Source: UBA8949 sp963675845 (lineage in GTDB: Bacteria > Bacillota > Clostridia > Saccharofermentanales > UBA5734). From it: a DNA stretch of 64,000 bases. This document shows positions 1-11,883 of the stretch, piece by piece (position 1 is the stretch's first letter; the number at the start of each line of letters is the position of its first letter). The translations under genes were made by a program, and so were the position numbers. The notes beneath the pieces are model-generated. The model did not search any database. It worked only from the letters and a program-made list of their open reading frames with translations, and had not been told where the DNA came from. Location: contig OY776634.1 of the NCBI GenBank assembly GCA_963675845.1, positions 2,480,001-2,544,000 on the forward strand, in the 5' to 3' direction.

Positions 1-212
1 TCGGCGATCTCGCTATAGGCATAACCCATCTTATGATCCTTCATCCCGCGAAAGCTCAGGCCCAGGGTACGGCTGTTCTCAAAATGTGATATTTCGTGCT
101 TGAATACACGAACCTCAAGGCTTCGTCCGGTCACCAAATAACATTCTGCCTGGCAAAAGCCGTCCTTGATCGCCATGTCCAATGCCCTGTCCAAAAAGTC
201 TTGTTCATTCAT
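1..212 (-). CDS. pmbA: TldE/PmbA, N-terminal part (runs off the window)
   Basis: The first 70 residues of a protein beginning MNEQDFLDRALDMAIKDG are visible before the window edge. TldE (PmbA) is the partner of the metalloprotease TldD; the two form a heterodimer that cleaves peptides and, in some bacteria, matures modified peptides. The start ATG overlaps the tldD stop codon (ATGA), the usual arrangement for this pair and the best support for the call. The metal-binding HExxxH motif belongs to TldD; whether this partner lacks it cannot be seen because the rest of the gene is outside the window. Confidence 0.85.
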   Translation of the reverse strand, partial: MNEQDFLDRALDMAIKDGFCQAECYLVTGRSLEVRVFKHEISHFENSRTLGLSFRGMKDHKMGYAYSEIA

Positions 213-1597
213 CGAGCTGCCCTCCCGCCGACCAGCAGATCGCTGACCCTGATCATGGGCTGCCCGACGTTCGCCTGGATCTGCCCGCTGATTGATCCGC
301 ACATGCCCTGCGCCAGGGCAAGATTGCTGCCGACCTGATCGATTTTCATCAGCACCTCACTGCCTTTGCCGATCAGGGTGGCTCCGCGAACCGGCCGGTC
401 AATTTGGCCGTCCTTGATCAGATACCCCTCCAGTATGCTGAAGTTGAATTCGCCGCTGGCCGTATCAACCGACCCGCCGCCCATGTGCTTGGCATATAAG
501 CCATACGGCGTCTGACGTATTATGGCTTTTGGCGAAGTCGTACCTGCATCGATGAATGTATTGCTCATCCTTGAAGTTGGTGCGTAACGGTAGGACTGGC
601 GTCGGGCTGATCCCGTCGCTGACAATCCCAGTTTGCTGCCGTTGTGGCGATCGACCAGGTAACCTTTGAGTATGCCGTTTTCGATCAGGACATTGCGTCG
701 ACCTATCTCCCCTTCATCGTCGATATCCAGGGATCCCCATTCATTGGGCAAGGTCGCATCATCGATTGCGGTCACCAGATGGCTGGCAACTTGCTGGCCG
801 AGCTTGCCTTCAAAAACAGAGGCATTTCGGGCCAACGCAGTGGCTTCAAGGCCATGGCCGCAAGCTTCATGAAAGATGACGCCGCCAAAGCCATTGTCAA
901 TGACAACCGGCATCGTGCCTGAAGGGCACAGATCGGCATCCAGCATGGTGACCGCCATACGGGCGGCATCGCGGGCAATGTCTTCAACCGGCAGATCCCG
1001 GAAAAACTCATAGCCGCGGCGTGCGCCGGGTGCGAAGTGACCGGTTTGTTTTTCATGCTCGCTGGAAGCAACCGCTTCGACTGAAAAGCGGCTGTAGATC
1101 CGTTCGGTTTCGATCATCTGGCCGTCTGAGTTGGCGATCAAGATATTGGTTTCCTGTTCGCCAAGGCTTAAACGGGCCTGGCTGATTCTAGAATCATAGG
1201 CAAAAGCGCTGTTGCTGGCCAGCCGCAGACGGGCGGCCTTGTCAGATTTGCTGACCGATAGCGGTTTGAGAACGACTGGATGACTGGATAATGCTTTCTG
1301 GTTATGAAGCTTCAAAGCTTTCGCCGAAGCCTGGCCTTCCAAGGCGCTGACCGCATCGTTCATCAGGGCGATCAGGCTGCCTTCATCCAGGTTGTTGCTG
1401 ATATTATAAAGACATTGTCCGCCTTTCAATAGCCGAATGCCAATTCCGTGATCAATCCCTGACACTGCTTTTTCGAGTTCGCCGTTGACCATCATGATCT
1501 GGTTGCGACCCGTCTTTTCGACAAAGAGTTCAGCAAAATCAGCACCGCCATCGATTGCCATTTGCAACAGATTTTGGGCCAGTGTCTTGTTCAGCAT
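209..1597 (-). CDS. tldD: TldD metalloprotease
   Basis: A 462-residue protein of normal length for TldD, the zinc-protease subunit of the TldD/TldE complex. The HExxxH metal site is seen as HEACGH at about residues 243-248, and a C-terminal GMCGSISG stretch near residue 433 supplies the conserved cysteine region that follows the metal site in this family. A GGAG ribosome-binding site lies upstream of the ATG. It overlaps tldE by four bases and lies about 70 bases downstream of the rluA-type gene, so it may be the distal part of the pyrimidine transcript or have its own promoter in the A+T-rich gap 1598-1667. No peptide substrate gene is seen nearby. Confidence 0.9.
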   Translation of the reverse strand: MLNKTLAQNLLQMAIDGGADFAELFVEKTGRNQIMMVNGELEKAVSGIDHGIGIRLLKGGQCLYNISNNLDEGSLIALMNDAVSALEGQASAKALKLHNQKALSSHPVVLKPLSVSKSDKAARLRLASNSAFAYDSRISQARLSLGEQETNILIANSDGQMIETERIYSRFSVEAVASSEHEKQTGHFAPGARRGYEFFRDLPVEDIARDAARMAVTMLDADLCPSGTMPVVIDNGFGGVIFHEACGHGLEATALARNASVFEGKLGQQVASHLVTAIDDATLPNEWGSLDIDDEGEIGRRNVLIENGILKGYLVDRHNGSKLGLSATGSARRQSYRYAPTSRMSNTFIDAGTTSPKAIIRQTPYGLYAKHMGGGSVDTASGEFNFSILEGYLIKDGQIDRPVRGATLIGKGSEVLMKIDQVGSNLALAQGMCGSISGQIQANVGQPMIRVSDLLVGGRAAR

Positions 1598-1667
1598 TCA
1601 AACACACTCCATCCATAATTCATATTGAATATCTTTATTTATATTATCATACCGTGGTGTGAAAACC

Positions 1668-2357
1668 CTAAAAGTTGAACAGATTAAAAGGTTTAACGTG
1701 AGGAAGCTCAATTTCAAATGCCATGGCCTTGCCGCTGGTCGGATGTTGAAAAGCCAACTGGTTTGATATCAGAGCAATCTGGTGCCATCCGCCCCGTTGG
1801 GTAAAGGCCGGGTTATATTTTGTGTCCCCCCAGATCGGCCAGCCGGCATGCGACAGCTGCACCCTGATCTGATGATGCCGACCCGTCTCCAAATGAATAG
1901 TCAACAGCGAGAGTGCCTGCCCATCCGGGGTCTGGACAGATTGAACCGTTTCGTATGCAAGTTTGGCGCGTTTGGCTCGAGGACTTTGGGGCGACACGCG
2001 CGAACAATTTGTCCGACCATCTCGAACCAGCAGATCGTCCAATTCGCCGCAAGGCTCAGGGCTGCCGCAAACGACTGCTGTATAGTTTTTTTGCACGAGA
2101 CGGCGCTGGATCATGTCGGTCAAGGTGCTTTGGGTTCTGGCATTGAGCGCGAGGATCAGAAGCCCCGCCACCGGGCGGTCCAGGCGATGCACCGCCAACA
2201 GATCCCCAAGATCCAGCTGTTCGGCGACAAGGCTCAACAGGTCCCGATCCCCTGTCTTGTCCGGCTGGGTCGGCATGCCGGCCGGCTTATAGACGACAAG
2301 ATAATCCTGATCCTGGTAAAGGACTTGAATAGTATATGCATTCTGTTCAGGCTGCAT
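1668..2357 (-). CDS. RluA-family pseudouridine synthase (short form, no S4 domain)
   Basis: 229 residues. The catalytic HRLD motif is at residues 57-60 (VHRLDRPVAG), the aspartate being the nucleophile that isomerises uridine in RNA. The C-terminal half has the family signature ETGRHHQIRVQLSHAG. There is no N-terminal S4 RNA-binding domain, as in RluA-type short enzymes; the RNA target (rRNA or tRNA) cannot be read from sequence. Its start lies inside the last codons of the upstream SDR gene (11-base overlap), so the two are translated from one message. Two further members of the family occur in this window (27924-28823 and 37903-38814). Confidence 0.85.
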   Translation of the reverse strand: MQPEQNAYTIQVLYQDQDYLVVYKPAGMPTQPDKTGDRDLLSLVAEQLDLGDLLAVHRLDRPVAGLLILALNARTQSTLTDMIQRRLVQKNYTAVVCGSPEPCGELDDLLVRDGRTNCSRVSPQSPRAKRAKLAYETVQSVQTPDGQALSLLTIHLETGRHHQIRVQLSHAGWPIWGDTKYNPAFTQRGGWHQIALISNQLAFQHPTSGKAMAFEIELPHVKPFNLFNF

Positions 2358-3174
2358 ACATCAATCCAACGACAAAGCGCACCAGCCGGAGCGGCAGTAG
2401 CCGAACTGCCAGGCTGAAAGCTTTGTAAACCAAACCAAGATTCAAAAGGAGCGGCGGCCGCCGCCGAAAGATGCGGCTGGCGATCACGCGTGCAGCCACC
2501 TCGGTCGTCATACCGTTTTGCTCATCCCTGGCCATCCGCTCAATCGACCTGCCGCAGCGATCCGCGTAAACTGATTTCAACGACCGATCGGTCACTTCTC
2601 TGGATGTCGTAAACCCGGTGCGGGTATCTCCAGGTTGAACAACCATGCAGCGGACGCCAAAAGGCTTGATTTCGTTCGCCAATGCCAGTGTCAGCGCAGA
2701 AACCGCGGCTTTGCTGGCTGAGTAATAAGCCTGAAAAGGAATAGGTATCTGGCCGGCCACCGATCCGATATTGACGATCAGCCCGAATTTCTGATTCCGC
2801 ATTTGCTCCAGAACGGCCGGCAGCAGTCTGATTGATCCGAAAAAGTTGGTTTCCATCTGACCTCTGGCTTGATCAATACTGGTGTCCTCAACCGCGCCGG
2901 CAATTCCGAATCCGGCGGATTGAACCAACAGATCCAAGCGTCCTTCCTCGGCGATGATCTGCTGGGCGACCTGCTCGCAGGACAGCTGGTCATTGACATC
3001 CAGTCTCAGAGTATGCAGGTTACCACCATCCGGATGACGCGTATTCTCAAGTCGTCTGGCAGCGGCATACACCGTAACGCCTTGTTTTGCCAGATTTTCA
3101 GCCAGCGCCTGCCCGATGCCGGAGCTGGCGCCGGTGACCAGAGCAACCTTGATTTGACCGTTTCGTTTCATCAA
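2347..3174 (-). CDS. Short-chain dehydrogenase/reductase
   Basis: 275 residues with the classical SDR pattern: nucleotide-binding TGASSGIG at residues 14-21, NAG-like QSAGFG near 85, the active-site serine in NIGSVAG (about 138) and YSASK (Tyr151, Lys155). The C-terminal 40 residues are hydrophobic and basic, which suggests membrane association. The R-R-L stretch after the second beta strand favours NADP(H), by inference. The substrate is unknown. The gene overlaps the metalloprotease upstream by four bases and the rluA-type gene downstream by 11, placing it in the long minus-strand run behind pyrE. Confidence 0.85.
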   Translation of the reverse strand: MMKRNGQIKVALVTGASSGIGQALAENLAKQGVTVYAAARRLENTRHPDGGNLHTLRLDVNDQLSCEQVAQQIIAEEGRLDLLVQSAGFGIAGAVEDTSIDQARGQMETNFFGSIRLLPAVLEQMRNQKFGLIVNIGSVAGQIPIPFQAYYSASKAAVSALTLALANEIKPFGVRCMVVQPGDTRTGFTTSREVTDRSLKSVYADRCGRSIERMARDEQNGMTTEVAARVIASRIFRRRPPLLLNLGLVYKAFSLAVRLLPLRLVRFVVGLMYAA

Positions 3175-3719
3175 TCATCCTCCTCGATCAGCCTGTATTG
3201 TTTCAGTTCCTGCCGAAAAAGCTTGGCATCCGGCAAGTGCCGGAGCAGTTTTTGCCAGAACAAAGCACTGTGGTCCATCTGCTCCAGGTGAACCAGTTCA
3301 TGCAGCATGACATAGTCGATCAGATGTCCGGGCAGGCCCGCCAGCCGGCTATTGAGCGAAATGCTGCCGCGGCTGCTGCAGCTGCCCCATCGGCTTTTCA
3401 GGTCCCGGACCAGAATCCTCGACGGCTTTTGCAGCTGATGCTGGTCTGCAAGCCGGATCAGGTGGTTGTTGAGCATGCATCGAACCTTCTTGCGGTCTGC
3501 TTGTGCAATCGGTCGAACGAGAATATACCTAGACATCTCAGATCGCTTTCGCGTTATCCAGCCGCTGCTTTTGATCAGGAACTGTTCAACCTGCTTTGTT
3601 GAAACGTGTTTTGGACAGCGTACCTCAATGGATCCGTCTTCCAGCAGCATCAGTGACATGGTCTTTCGACGGGAGCGGACCAGGCGATATTGGGTTAAAT
3701 ACTCAGGTTTTGTTGGCAT
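3171..3719 (-). CDS. YgjP/WLM-type metal-dependent hydrolase (M48-like)
   Basis: Taking the ATG at 3719, the protein has 182 residues; an ATG 45 bases further upstream would lie deeper inside pyrE. The zinc motif HELVH is at about residues 140-144, preceded by the family hallmark SRWGSCSSRGSISLN and followed by a third likely ligand in HSALFW. This matches the YgjP-like (DUF45) metalloproteases, whose cellular role is poorly known. The start codon overlaps the 3' end of the pyrE-like gene by 17 bases and the stop overlaps the SDR start, so expression is coupled to the pyr operon. Confidence 0.85.
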   Translation of the reverse strand: MPTKPEYLTQYRLVRSRRKTMSLMLLEDGSIEVRCPKHVSTKQVEQFLIKSSGWITRKRSEMSRYILVRPIAQADRKKVRCMLNNHLIRLADQHQLQKPSRILVRDLKSRWGSCSSRGSISLNSRLAGLPGHLIDYVMLHELVHLEQMDHSALFWQKLLRHLPDAKLFRQELKQYRLIEEDD

Positions 3720-4563
3720 AACCTTTGTCCTGGCACAGCAACGCGCGATCACGGTTTTTGCCACCCATTTCGATCTGCTGTCGGATAAAGTCAGGATGAG
3801 ATTTCAAAAAGTCTTTCATAAAGGCTATGGGGTCTTCGGTAAATCTCATAATCATGTCGTACTGGCCCTGGCTGATCAGACCTTGCGTTTTGGCATGGTC
3901 AAACAGGGTCTGGTCGATTTTGGTCAGGGCTACCAGTTCAGTTCCCAGGTCAGACAATACTTCACGCCCGCCCTGATCACGGTCGACAACCGCCATGGTT
4001 TTCGGCATGCTTGCGCCGCTTTGTCTGACCGCTGGAATCCATGCCCGTTCATAGCTGGATGCCTGCGTGACCAGATCAGCGACATGGTAAGCAGTCTGGC
4101 CTTCAAATTCACCGGCTTCAACGGGTCTTGTTTGATCCAGTCCCGCTTCACTGATCAAACAGCGGCCGTCTTTCATGATGCTCATATGCGGCTTGTCAAG
4201 CAGGATAGCCGGCTGAATGGAAAAAAAGAAGTCACGGCGTTCGCCGCCGGAAATAAAATCAAAATTATCCCTGGCCATTTCTCGGACGATGATATCACAC
4301 AGCTCGCGATAGATTCTGTTCTCTTGATATTGCTGTTGACATGCTTGTGCAAGTTTTTGCGGCATGGTCAGCGGTTCTTTTGAACAAGTCTCGATCAGTG
4401 TAAGCATCCGGTTGGCGGAATCTTCTGATCCAAACAGGAAATGTGTATTAATGTAATAAGGCCCCAACGTACCGGAGGTGTACCAGAACGGCTGATCTGG
4501 CTGACAGACCCGAAGTGCTTCGGTTTCAAATAGCCAATTGGTGATGCTTTCTGTAGTCGACAT
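3703..4563 (-). CDS. Orotate phosphoribosyltransferase-like protein (unusual PyrE)
   Basis: 286 residues, clearly longer than the roughly 210 of ordinary PyrE. The likely PRPP-binding loop reads KTMAVVDRDQGGREVL (about residues 191-206). The DRDQGG form is closer to that of UMP-synthase-type enzymes than to the bacterial VDDVITTG form. The C-terminal 60 residues (SQGQYDMIMRFTEDP onward) have no counterpart in standard PyrE. Position after pyrD, and the absence of another pyrE in the operon, support a role in converting orotate plus PRPP to OMP. It lies 36 bases after pyrD and overlaps the next gene. A different phosphoribosyltransferase activity remains possible. Confidence 0.65.
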   Translation of the reverse strand: MSTTESITNWLFETEALRVCQPDQPFWYTSGTLGPYYINTHFLFGSEDSANRMLTLIETCSKEPLTMPQKLAQACQQQYQENRIYRELCDIIVREMARDNFDFISGGERRDFFFSIQPAILLDKPHMSIMKDGRCLISEAGLDQTRPVEAGEFEGQTAYHVADLVTQASSYERAWIPAVRQSGASMPKTMAVVDRDQGGREVLSDLGTELVALTKIDQTLFDHAKTQGLISQGQYDMIMRFTEDPIAFMKDFLKSHPDFIRQQIEMGGKNRDRALLCQDKGYANKT

Positions 4564-4599
4564 AAATGATACCTCTCATCTATCTGTTTTAAATCAAAT

Positions 4600-5514
4600 T
4601 CAGGTCCATAATTCAAGGGATCCAATATAATCAGTAATTGTTTCGACGCGATCCTCGTTTGCGATGGTCATCAAATTGTCAATGATGTCCTGACATGCTG
4701 TCGGCATGACTAAGTTGGCTGTACCCACCTGGACGGCTGAAGCGCCAGCAATCAGAAATTCGATGACATCTTCAGCACACAGTATGCCGCCCACACCAAC
4801 GATTGGGATGTCCACGACTTTGTAAACCTCAGAGACCATTCGGATCGCCACGGGTTTAATCGCCGGTCCGGACAATCCCCCGGTGTTGTTGCGCAGGATC
4901 GGCCGTCTGCTTTTGCGGTCGATCACCATGCCCATCAGGGTATTGATCAAAACAACCGCATCCGCACCGCCGGCCTGGGCAGCCAAAGCCATATCCCCGA
5001 TTGATGTGACATTGGGCGTTAGCTTTGCCCAGATGGGTTTGTCCGTCAGTTTTCTAGCCTGCGCGACCAGATGTTCGATCAATTTGGCGTTGCTACCGAT
5101 CAGCATGCAGCCTTCCTTGACATTAGGGCAAGACAAATTCAGTTCGATCACATCGACATCGGTTGAATTCAGCCGATTAACCATCTCCAGATATTCATCA
5201 TCGGAATGTCCGGCGATATTGGCGATAACCTTGCAGCCCAGCGTGCGCATAAACGGGAGTTCTTCACGGATAAATGCGTCCATGCCGGGGTTCTGGAGTC
5301 CCACACTGTTCAGCATACCCGCATCAGTTTCAGCGACTCTAGGCGGGGGATTGCCCAATCTGGGCAGTAGCGTCAAGCCTTTCGAGCTGATACCGCCCAA
5401 TCTGGACAAATCCTGAAACTGGGCCATTTCCCGGCCAAAACCAAAGGTTCCGGATGCTGCGATCACAGGGTTCTCAAAATCGACCGTACCCACGCGAGTG
5501 CCCAGCTTTACCAT
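4600..5514 (-). CDS. pyrD: Dihydroorotate dehydrogenase, class 1B catalytic subunit
   Basis: 304 residues, typical of PyrDB. The FMN enzyme oxidises dihydroorotate to orotate; the active-site cysteine sits in VIELNLSCPNVKEG (about residues 141-154). The N-terminus carries the FMN contact motif VIAASGTFGFGREM and the C-terminal part the phosphate-binding GVGGI. It is paired with PyrK (7-base overlap upstream), which makes it the NAD-dependent heterotetrameric class rather than a fumarate- or quinone-linked enzyme. Cytoplasmic; fourth step of UMP synthesis. Confidence 0.93.
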   Translation of the reverse strand: MVKLGTRVGTVDFENPVIAASGTFGFGREMAQFQDLSRLGGISSKGLTLLPRLGNPPPRVAETDAGMLNSVGLQNPGMDAFIREELPFMRTLGCKVIANIAGHSDDEYLEMVNRLNSTDVDVIELNLSCPNVKEGCMLIGSNAKLIEHLVAQARKLTDKPIWAKLTPNVTSIGDMALAAQAGGADAVVLINTLMGMVIDRKSRRPILRNNTGGLSGPAIKPVAIRMVSEVYKVVDIPIVGVGGILCAEDVIEFLIAGASAVQVGTANLVMPTACQDIIDNLMTIANEDRVETITDYIGSLELWT

Positions 5515-6307
5515 TCAACCACCTCCGCCGCAAAAACCGGACCTTCGACACAGCAGCGCTGATGGCTGTATCCTTCTTTTGAATCATCCTTAATCTTGCA
5601 GACGCAGACCAGACAGACACCAATGCCACAGGCCATGCGTTCTTCCAGCGAAACCTGACAAGGCAATTGATGCTGCCTGGCGATGTCGGCAACAGTCTTC
5701 ATCATGATCTTGGGACCGCAGGTCAAAATGGCCGTCCGTCGGCCTGGACGGATATCCTCCAGAAGCTGTTCCAGAGCCTGGCCGGCGTGGCCAGGAATGT
5801 CAAGGTCGCCGGCGTCAGATGAAAACAGGGACGGACAGGACAACGCTCGATAGTCCTCGCCGATCACCTGATCTGCCGCCGAACGATAGCCGCAGACAGC
5901 GATGCTTTCGATACCAAGTTCCAGACACTTCTTCTGGACGAAATACAGCGGGAATACGCCGGTTCCACCGCCGACTGTGATCACGCGATCCAAACCGTCG
6001 AGATCGAAACCGTGACCGAGCGGACCCACGAGATCCAGATTCGTACCGGCAGCCTGACGACACAGCCATGCCGTCCCCTCCCCCTGAAGGCGGATGCCGA
6101 CCTGGATAGTTCCGGTGGCCGGATCGGCATCCATGATGCCGAACGGTCGTTTTAAGAATTTGTTGGATGATAAATTGACGAACTGGCCAGGCTTCGCGGC
6201 AACAGCGACATCCGGCGCGTCCAGTGTCAGAACACAGGCCAGACCGCCTTGCCTGCGGTTGTCGATAATGGTCACGTGGTGCTCAATTGTCTTGATATCC
6301 TGCTTGC

Positions 6308-6311
<4 letters not shown>
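5508..6311 (-). CDS. pyrK: Dihydroorotate dehydrogenase electron-transfer subunit
   Basis: 267 residues. The N-terminal half is an FAD-binding barrel with KRPFGIMD, the middle part an NAD-binding fold (ITVGGGTGVFPLYFV), and the C-terminal 45 residues hold the four cysteines of a [2Fe-2S] cluster (MACGIGVCLVCVCK and HQRCCVEG). PyrK passes electrons from PyrD's FMN to NAD+. It overlaps carB by four bases upstream and pyrD by seven downstream, consistent with equal production of the PyrD/PyrK partners. Confidence 0.93.
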
Positions 6312-9592
<3,281 letters not shown>

Positions 9593-9600
9593 TTTACACT

Positions 9601-9622
9601 CCTTATCACCTGTTATAAGGTG
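9601..9622 (-). promoter_or_regulatory. Alternative hairpins over the carB ribosome-binding site
   Basis: On the minus strand the bases just before carB can pair in two exclusive ways: CCTTAT with ATAAGG, which includes the first bases of the AAGGAG ribosome-binding site, or CACCT with AGGTG, which leaves that site free. This lies in the only gap of any size (85 bases) inside the pyr genes. The pairings are seen in the sequence; a regulatory role is inference. Confidence 0.35.
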
Positions 9623-9677
9623 CATACACAATATTGCATATATATTCACTATTAATCATATTTATGCATTTCTAGTA

Positions 9678-10628
9678 TTATACAATAGGACGTCCGGCTT
9701 TTTCAAGCGCCTGTCGCAGGTCGGCTTTCATCCGCAAGGCTTCTAAACGGATGGCCTTTTCGAATTCCTCATGCGGCAAGTTGTGGCGTTTCCAGGCCAG
9801 CATCAAGCTTCGTGAAGCATTGACAATCGCGCCATAGCCGTCTGATCCAAAATTGTTGACAGTATCCGCGGCAGACCCGCCCTGAGCACCATAGCCCGGT
9901 ACCAATATGAGGGACTTGGGCATTCGCTTACGCAGACTGGACGCCTGCAGCGGCCAGGTTGCCCCGACCACGGCGCCGACTGAAGAATAGCCGCACTCGC
10001 CGACCAGCTGCTCGCCCCACTCGCTGACTTTATCAGCCATCGCCTCATATACATGGCGGCCGTCACGGAGGATCAGGTCCTGCAGATCGCCTGCGGATGG
10101 GTTTGAGGTTCTGACAAGGATGAAAATGCCTTTGCCCAGATCTGAGCAGCGATTGATAAACGGCTGAATGCCATCAATGCCCAGATAGGCGTTGACTGTC
10201 AGGGCATCGGCGTCGAACATGGCCTGTTGGCGGTCAGCAGTAATTTCTGTCTGGCCCAGCCAGGCATCGGCATAGGCATCCGCCGTACTGCCAATATCGT
10301 TTCTCTTACCGTCAGCAATAACCAGCATTCCGGCCGCGTGGGCATAAGCTATGGTCTTTTGCAGGGCTTTCAGCCCGTGGACACCATACTTCTCATAGTA
10401 GGCCAATTGCGGTTTGACAGCCGGAATGGTTTCGGCCACACTGTCGATCAATCGCTTGTTGAACTCAAACAAGGCAAGTCCAGCTGCCTCCCCTGAATCT
10501 TCAGTTTCGGCCAAACAGCGGTTGAGAATACTGTCGGGAATATAGTCGAGCAGCGGATCCAGGCCTAAGACTGTCGGATTGCCGGTCTCTTGAATGCGCT
10601 GTTTCAGCCGGTCTGCAAAATTATTCAT
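9678..10628 (-). CDS. pyrF: Orotidine 5'-phosphate decarboxylase
   Basis: 316 residues from the ATG at 10628, which follows a GAAGGGGG ribosome-binding site. The length and the motif IADGKRNDIGST (Asp106, Lys108, Asp111 region) place it in the longer OMP decarboxylase class (PyrF type 2) rather than the 230-residue class. It removes CO2 from OMP to give UMP, the last step of the pathway. Its start overlaps the end of pyrC by eight bases. The 85-base A+T-rich gap that follows separates it from carB. Confidence 0.93.
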   Translation of the reverse strand: MNNFADRLKQRIQETGNPTVLGLDPLLDYIPDSILNRCLAETEDSGEAAGLALFEFNKRLIDSVAETIPAVKPQLAYYEKYGVHGLKALQKTIAYAHAAGMLVIADGKRNDIGSTADAYADAWLGQTEITADRQQAMFDADALTVNAYLGIDGIQPFINRCSDLGKGIFILVRTSNPSAGDLQDLILRDGRHVYEAMADKVSEWGEQLVGECGYSSVGAVVGATWPLQASSLRKRMPKSLILVPGYGAQGGSAADTVNNFGSDGYGAIVNASRSLMLAWKRHNLPHEEFEKAIRLEALRMKADLRQALEKAGRPIV

Positions 10629-11883
10629 ATTGTATGCCCCCTTCAAGAATCGTCATTTGAACCTGCCCAAACAGTTTCCAGCCATGATAGGGCGTGTTAC
10701 GGGCTTTGGAAAGCATGGACGCTCGATCAAAGGCAAATTCTGTTTCCAGATCGACCAGGGTCACATCTGCCGGATGTCCCGCTTGGAGTGTGCCCAACTC
10801 AGGCGCGAGCAAGCCGGCGGGAGCGGTGGTCATTTTGCCGAGCCACTCCATCATCGAAAGGCGCCCTGTCCTGACAAGATGAGTATATCCCAGCGCCAAA
10901 GCGGTTTCCAGTCCCACGATGCCGTTGTTGGCCAGGCCGAACTCCAATTCCTTCTCATCCGAATGATGCGGTGCGTGATCAGTCGCGATGATGTCGATGG
11001 TCCCGTCCTTCAGGCCCTCGATAATCGCTTCAAGATCGTCCTGGGTTCGAAGCGGCGGGTTCATTTTGGCCATGGTATTGAAGTTGTCGCAGGCCTGCTC
11101 AGTCAGTGTAAAGTAGTGCGGGCAGGTTTCGGCGGAGACTCTGACGCCTCGCCGTTTGGCTTGACGGACGGTTTCGACTGACGACCTGGCGCTGATGTGA
11201 GCGATGTGAATCGGCAGGTTGAAATATTCTGCCAGCAGGCAGTCCCTGGCAACCATGATCGATTCCGCCGTGGTTGGTATTCCGCGAAGTCCCAGCCGTG
11301 TTGACCAGGCACCTTCATTCATGTCGCCGTTTTGAGCCAGGGACATGTCTTCGCAATGCGAGATGACCGGGATATTGAACTGGCTGGCATACAGCATAGC
11401 CTTGCTCATCAGGTCGGAACTTTCAATCGGGTGTCCGTCATCCGAGATTGCGCAAATCCCAGCCTGAGCCATCAGTCCGATTTCCGCCAGTTCCTTGCCA
11501 TTCTGACCTTTGCTGGCCGCGCCAATCGGCAAAACCCTGGCAAAACCCTCCTGGCGGCTTTTTTCAATGACATAGCTGACCAGCGCGGCGTTATCGATGA
11601 CCGGCTGTGTATTGGGCATACAGGCAACAGTTGTGAATCCGCCGTGTGCTGCCGCCCGTGTGCCGCTGACAATATCTTCACGATACTCAAACCCGGGTTC
11701 ACGCAAATGGCAATGGGCATCGATCAGACCGGGGAAAACAGCCAATCCTGAAGCGTCAATTTCGCGATCCGGCTGGCCGGACAACTGATCAACAAACCTG
11801 CCGTCTTCGATCATCAGATCGCGTATGCCTTCGAAACCGGTGGACGGATCGTAGACGGTGCCGCCGGAAATCAAGATTTTCAT
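10621..11883 (-). CDS. pyrC: Dihydroorotase
   Basis: 420 residues, the amidohydrolase-type class I dihydroorotase. The metal-binding DAHCHLREPG is at residues 55-64 (His57, His59), a SDDGH stretch is at 147-151 and DHAPH at 302-306. It cyclises carbamoyl aspartate to dihydroorotate in the cytoplasm. The ATG shares one base with the pyrB stop (TGATG), so translation is directly coupled. An in-frame TTG just upstream is inside the pyrB stop region and is not favoured. Confidence 0.95.
   Translation of the reverse strand: MKILISGGTVYDPSTGFEGIRDLMIEDGRFVDQLSGQPDREIDASGLAVFPGLIDAHCHLREPGFEYREDIVSGTRAAAHGGFTTVACMPNTQPVIDNAALVSYVIEKSRQEGFARVLPIGAASKGQNGKELAEIGLMAQAGICAISDDGHPIESSDLMSKAMLYASQFNIPVISHCEDMSLAQNGDMNEGAWSTRLGLRGIPTTAESIMVARDCLLAEYFNLPIHIAHISARSSVETVRQAKRRGVRVSAETCPHYFTLTEQACDNFNTMAKMNPPLRTQDDLEAIIEGLKDGTIDIIATDHAPHHSDEKELEFGLANNGIVGLETALALGYTHLVRTGRLSMMEWLGKMTTAPAGLLAPELGTLQAGHPADVTLVDLETEFAFDRASMLSKARNTPYHGWKLFGQVQMTILEGGIQYE

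Noticed and set aside
1782..2417. 211-residue plus-strand frame opposite the rluA-type gene, and similar long frames opposite carB, dxs, pgpH and hydA
   Set aside because: They mirror strongly conserved genes in another frame, lack ribosome-binding sites, and read as Arg/Pro/Ser-rich or otherwise composition-biased peptides.
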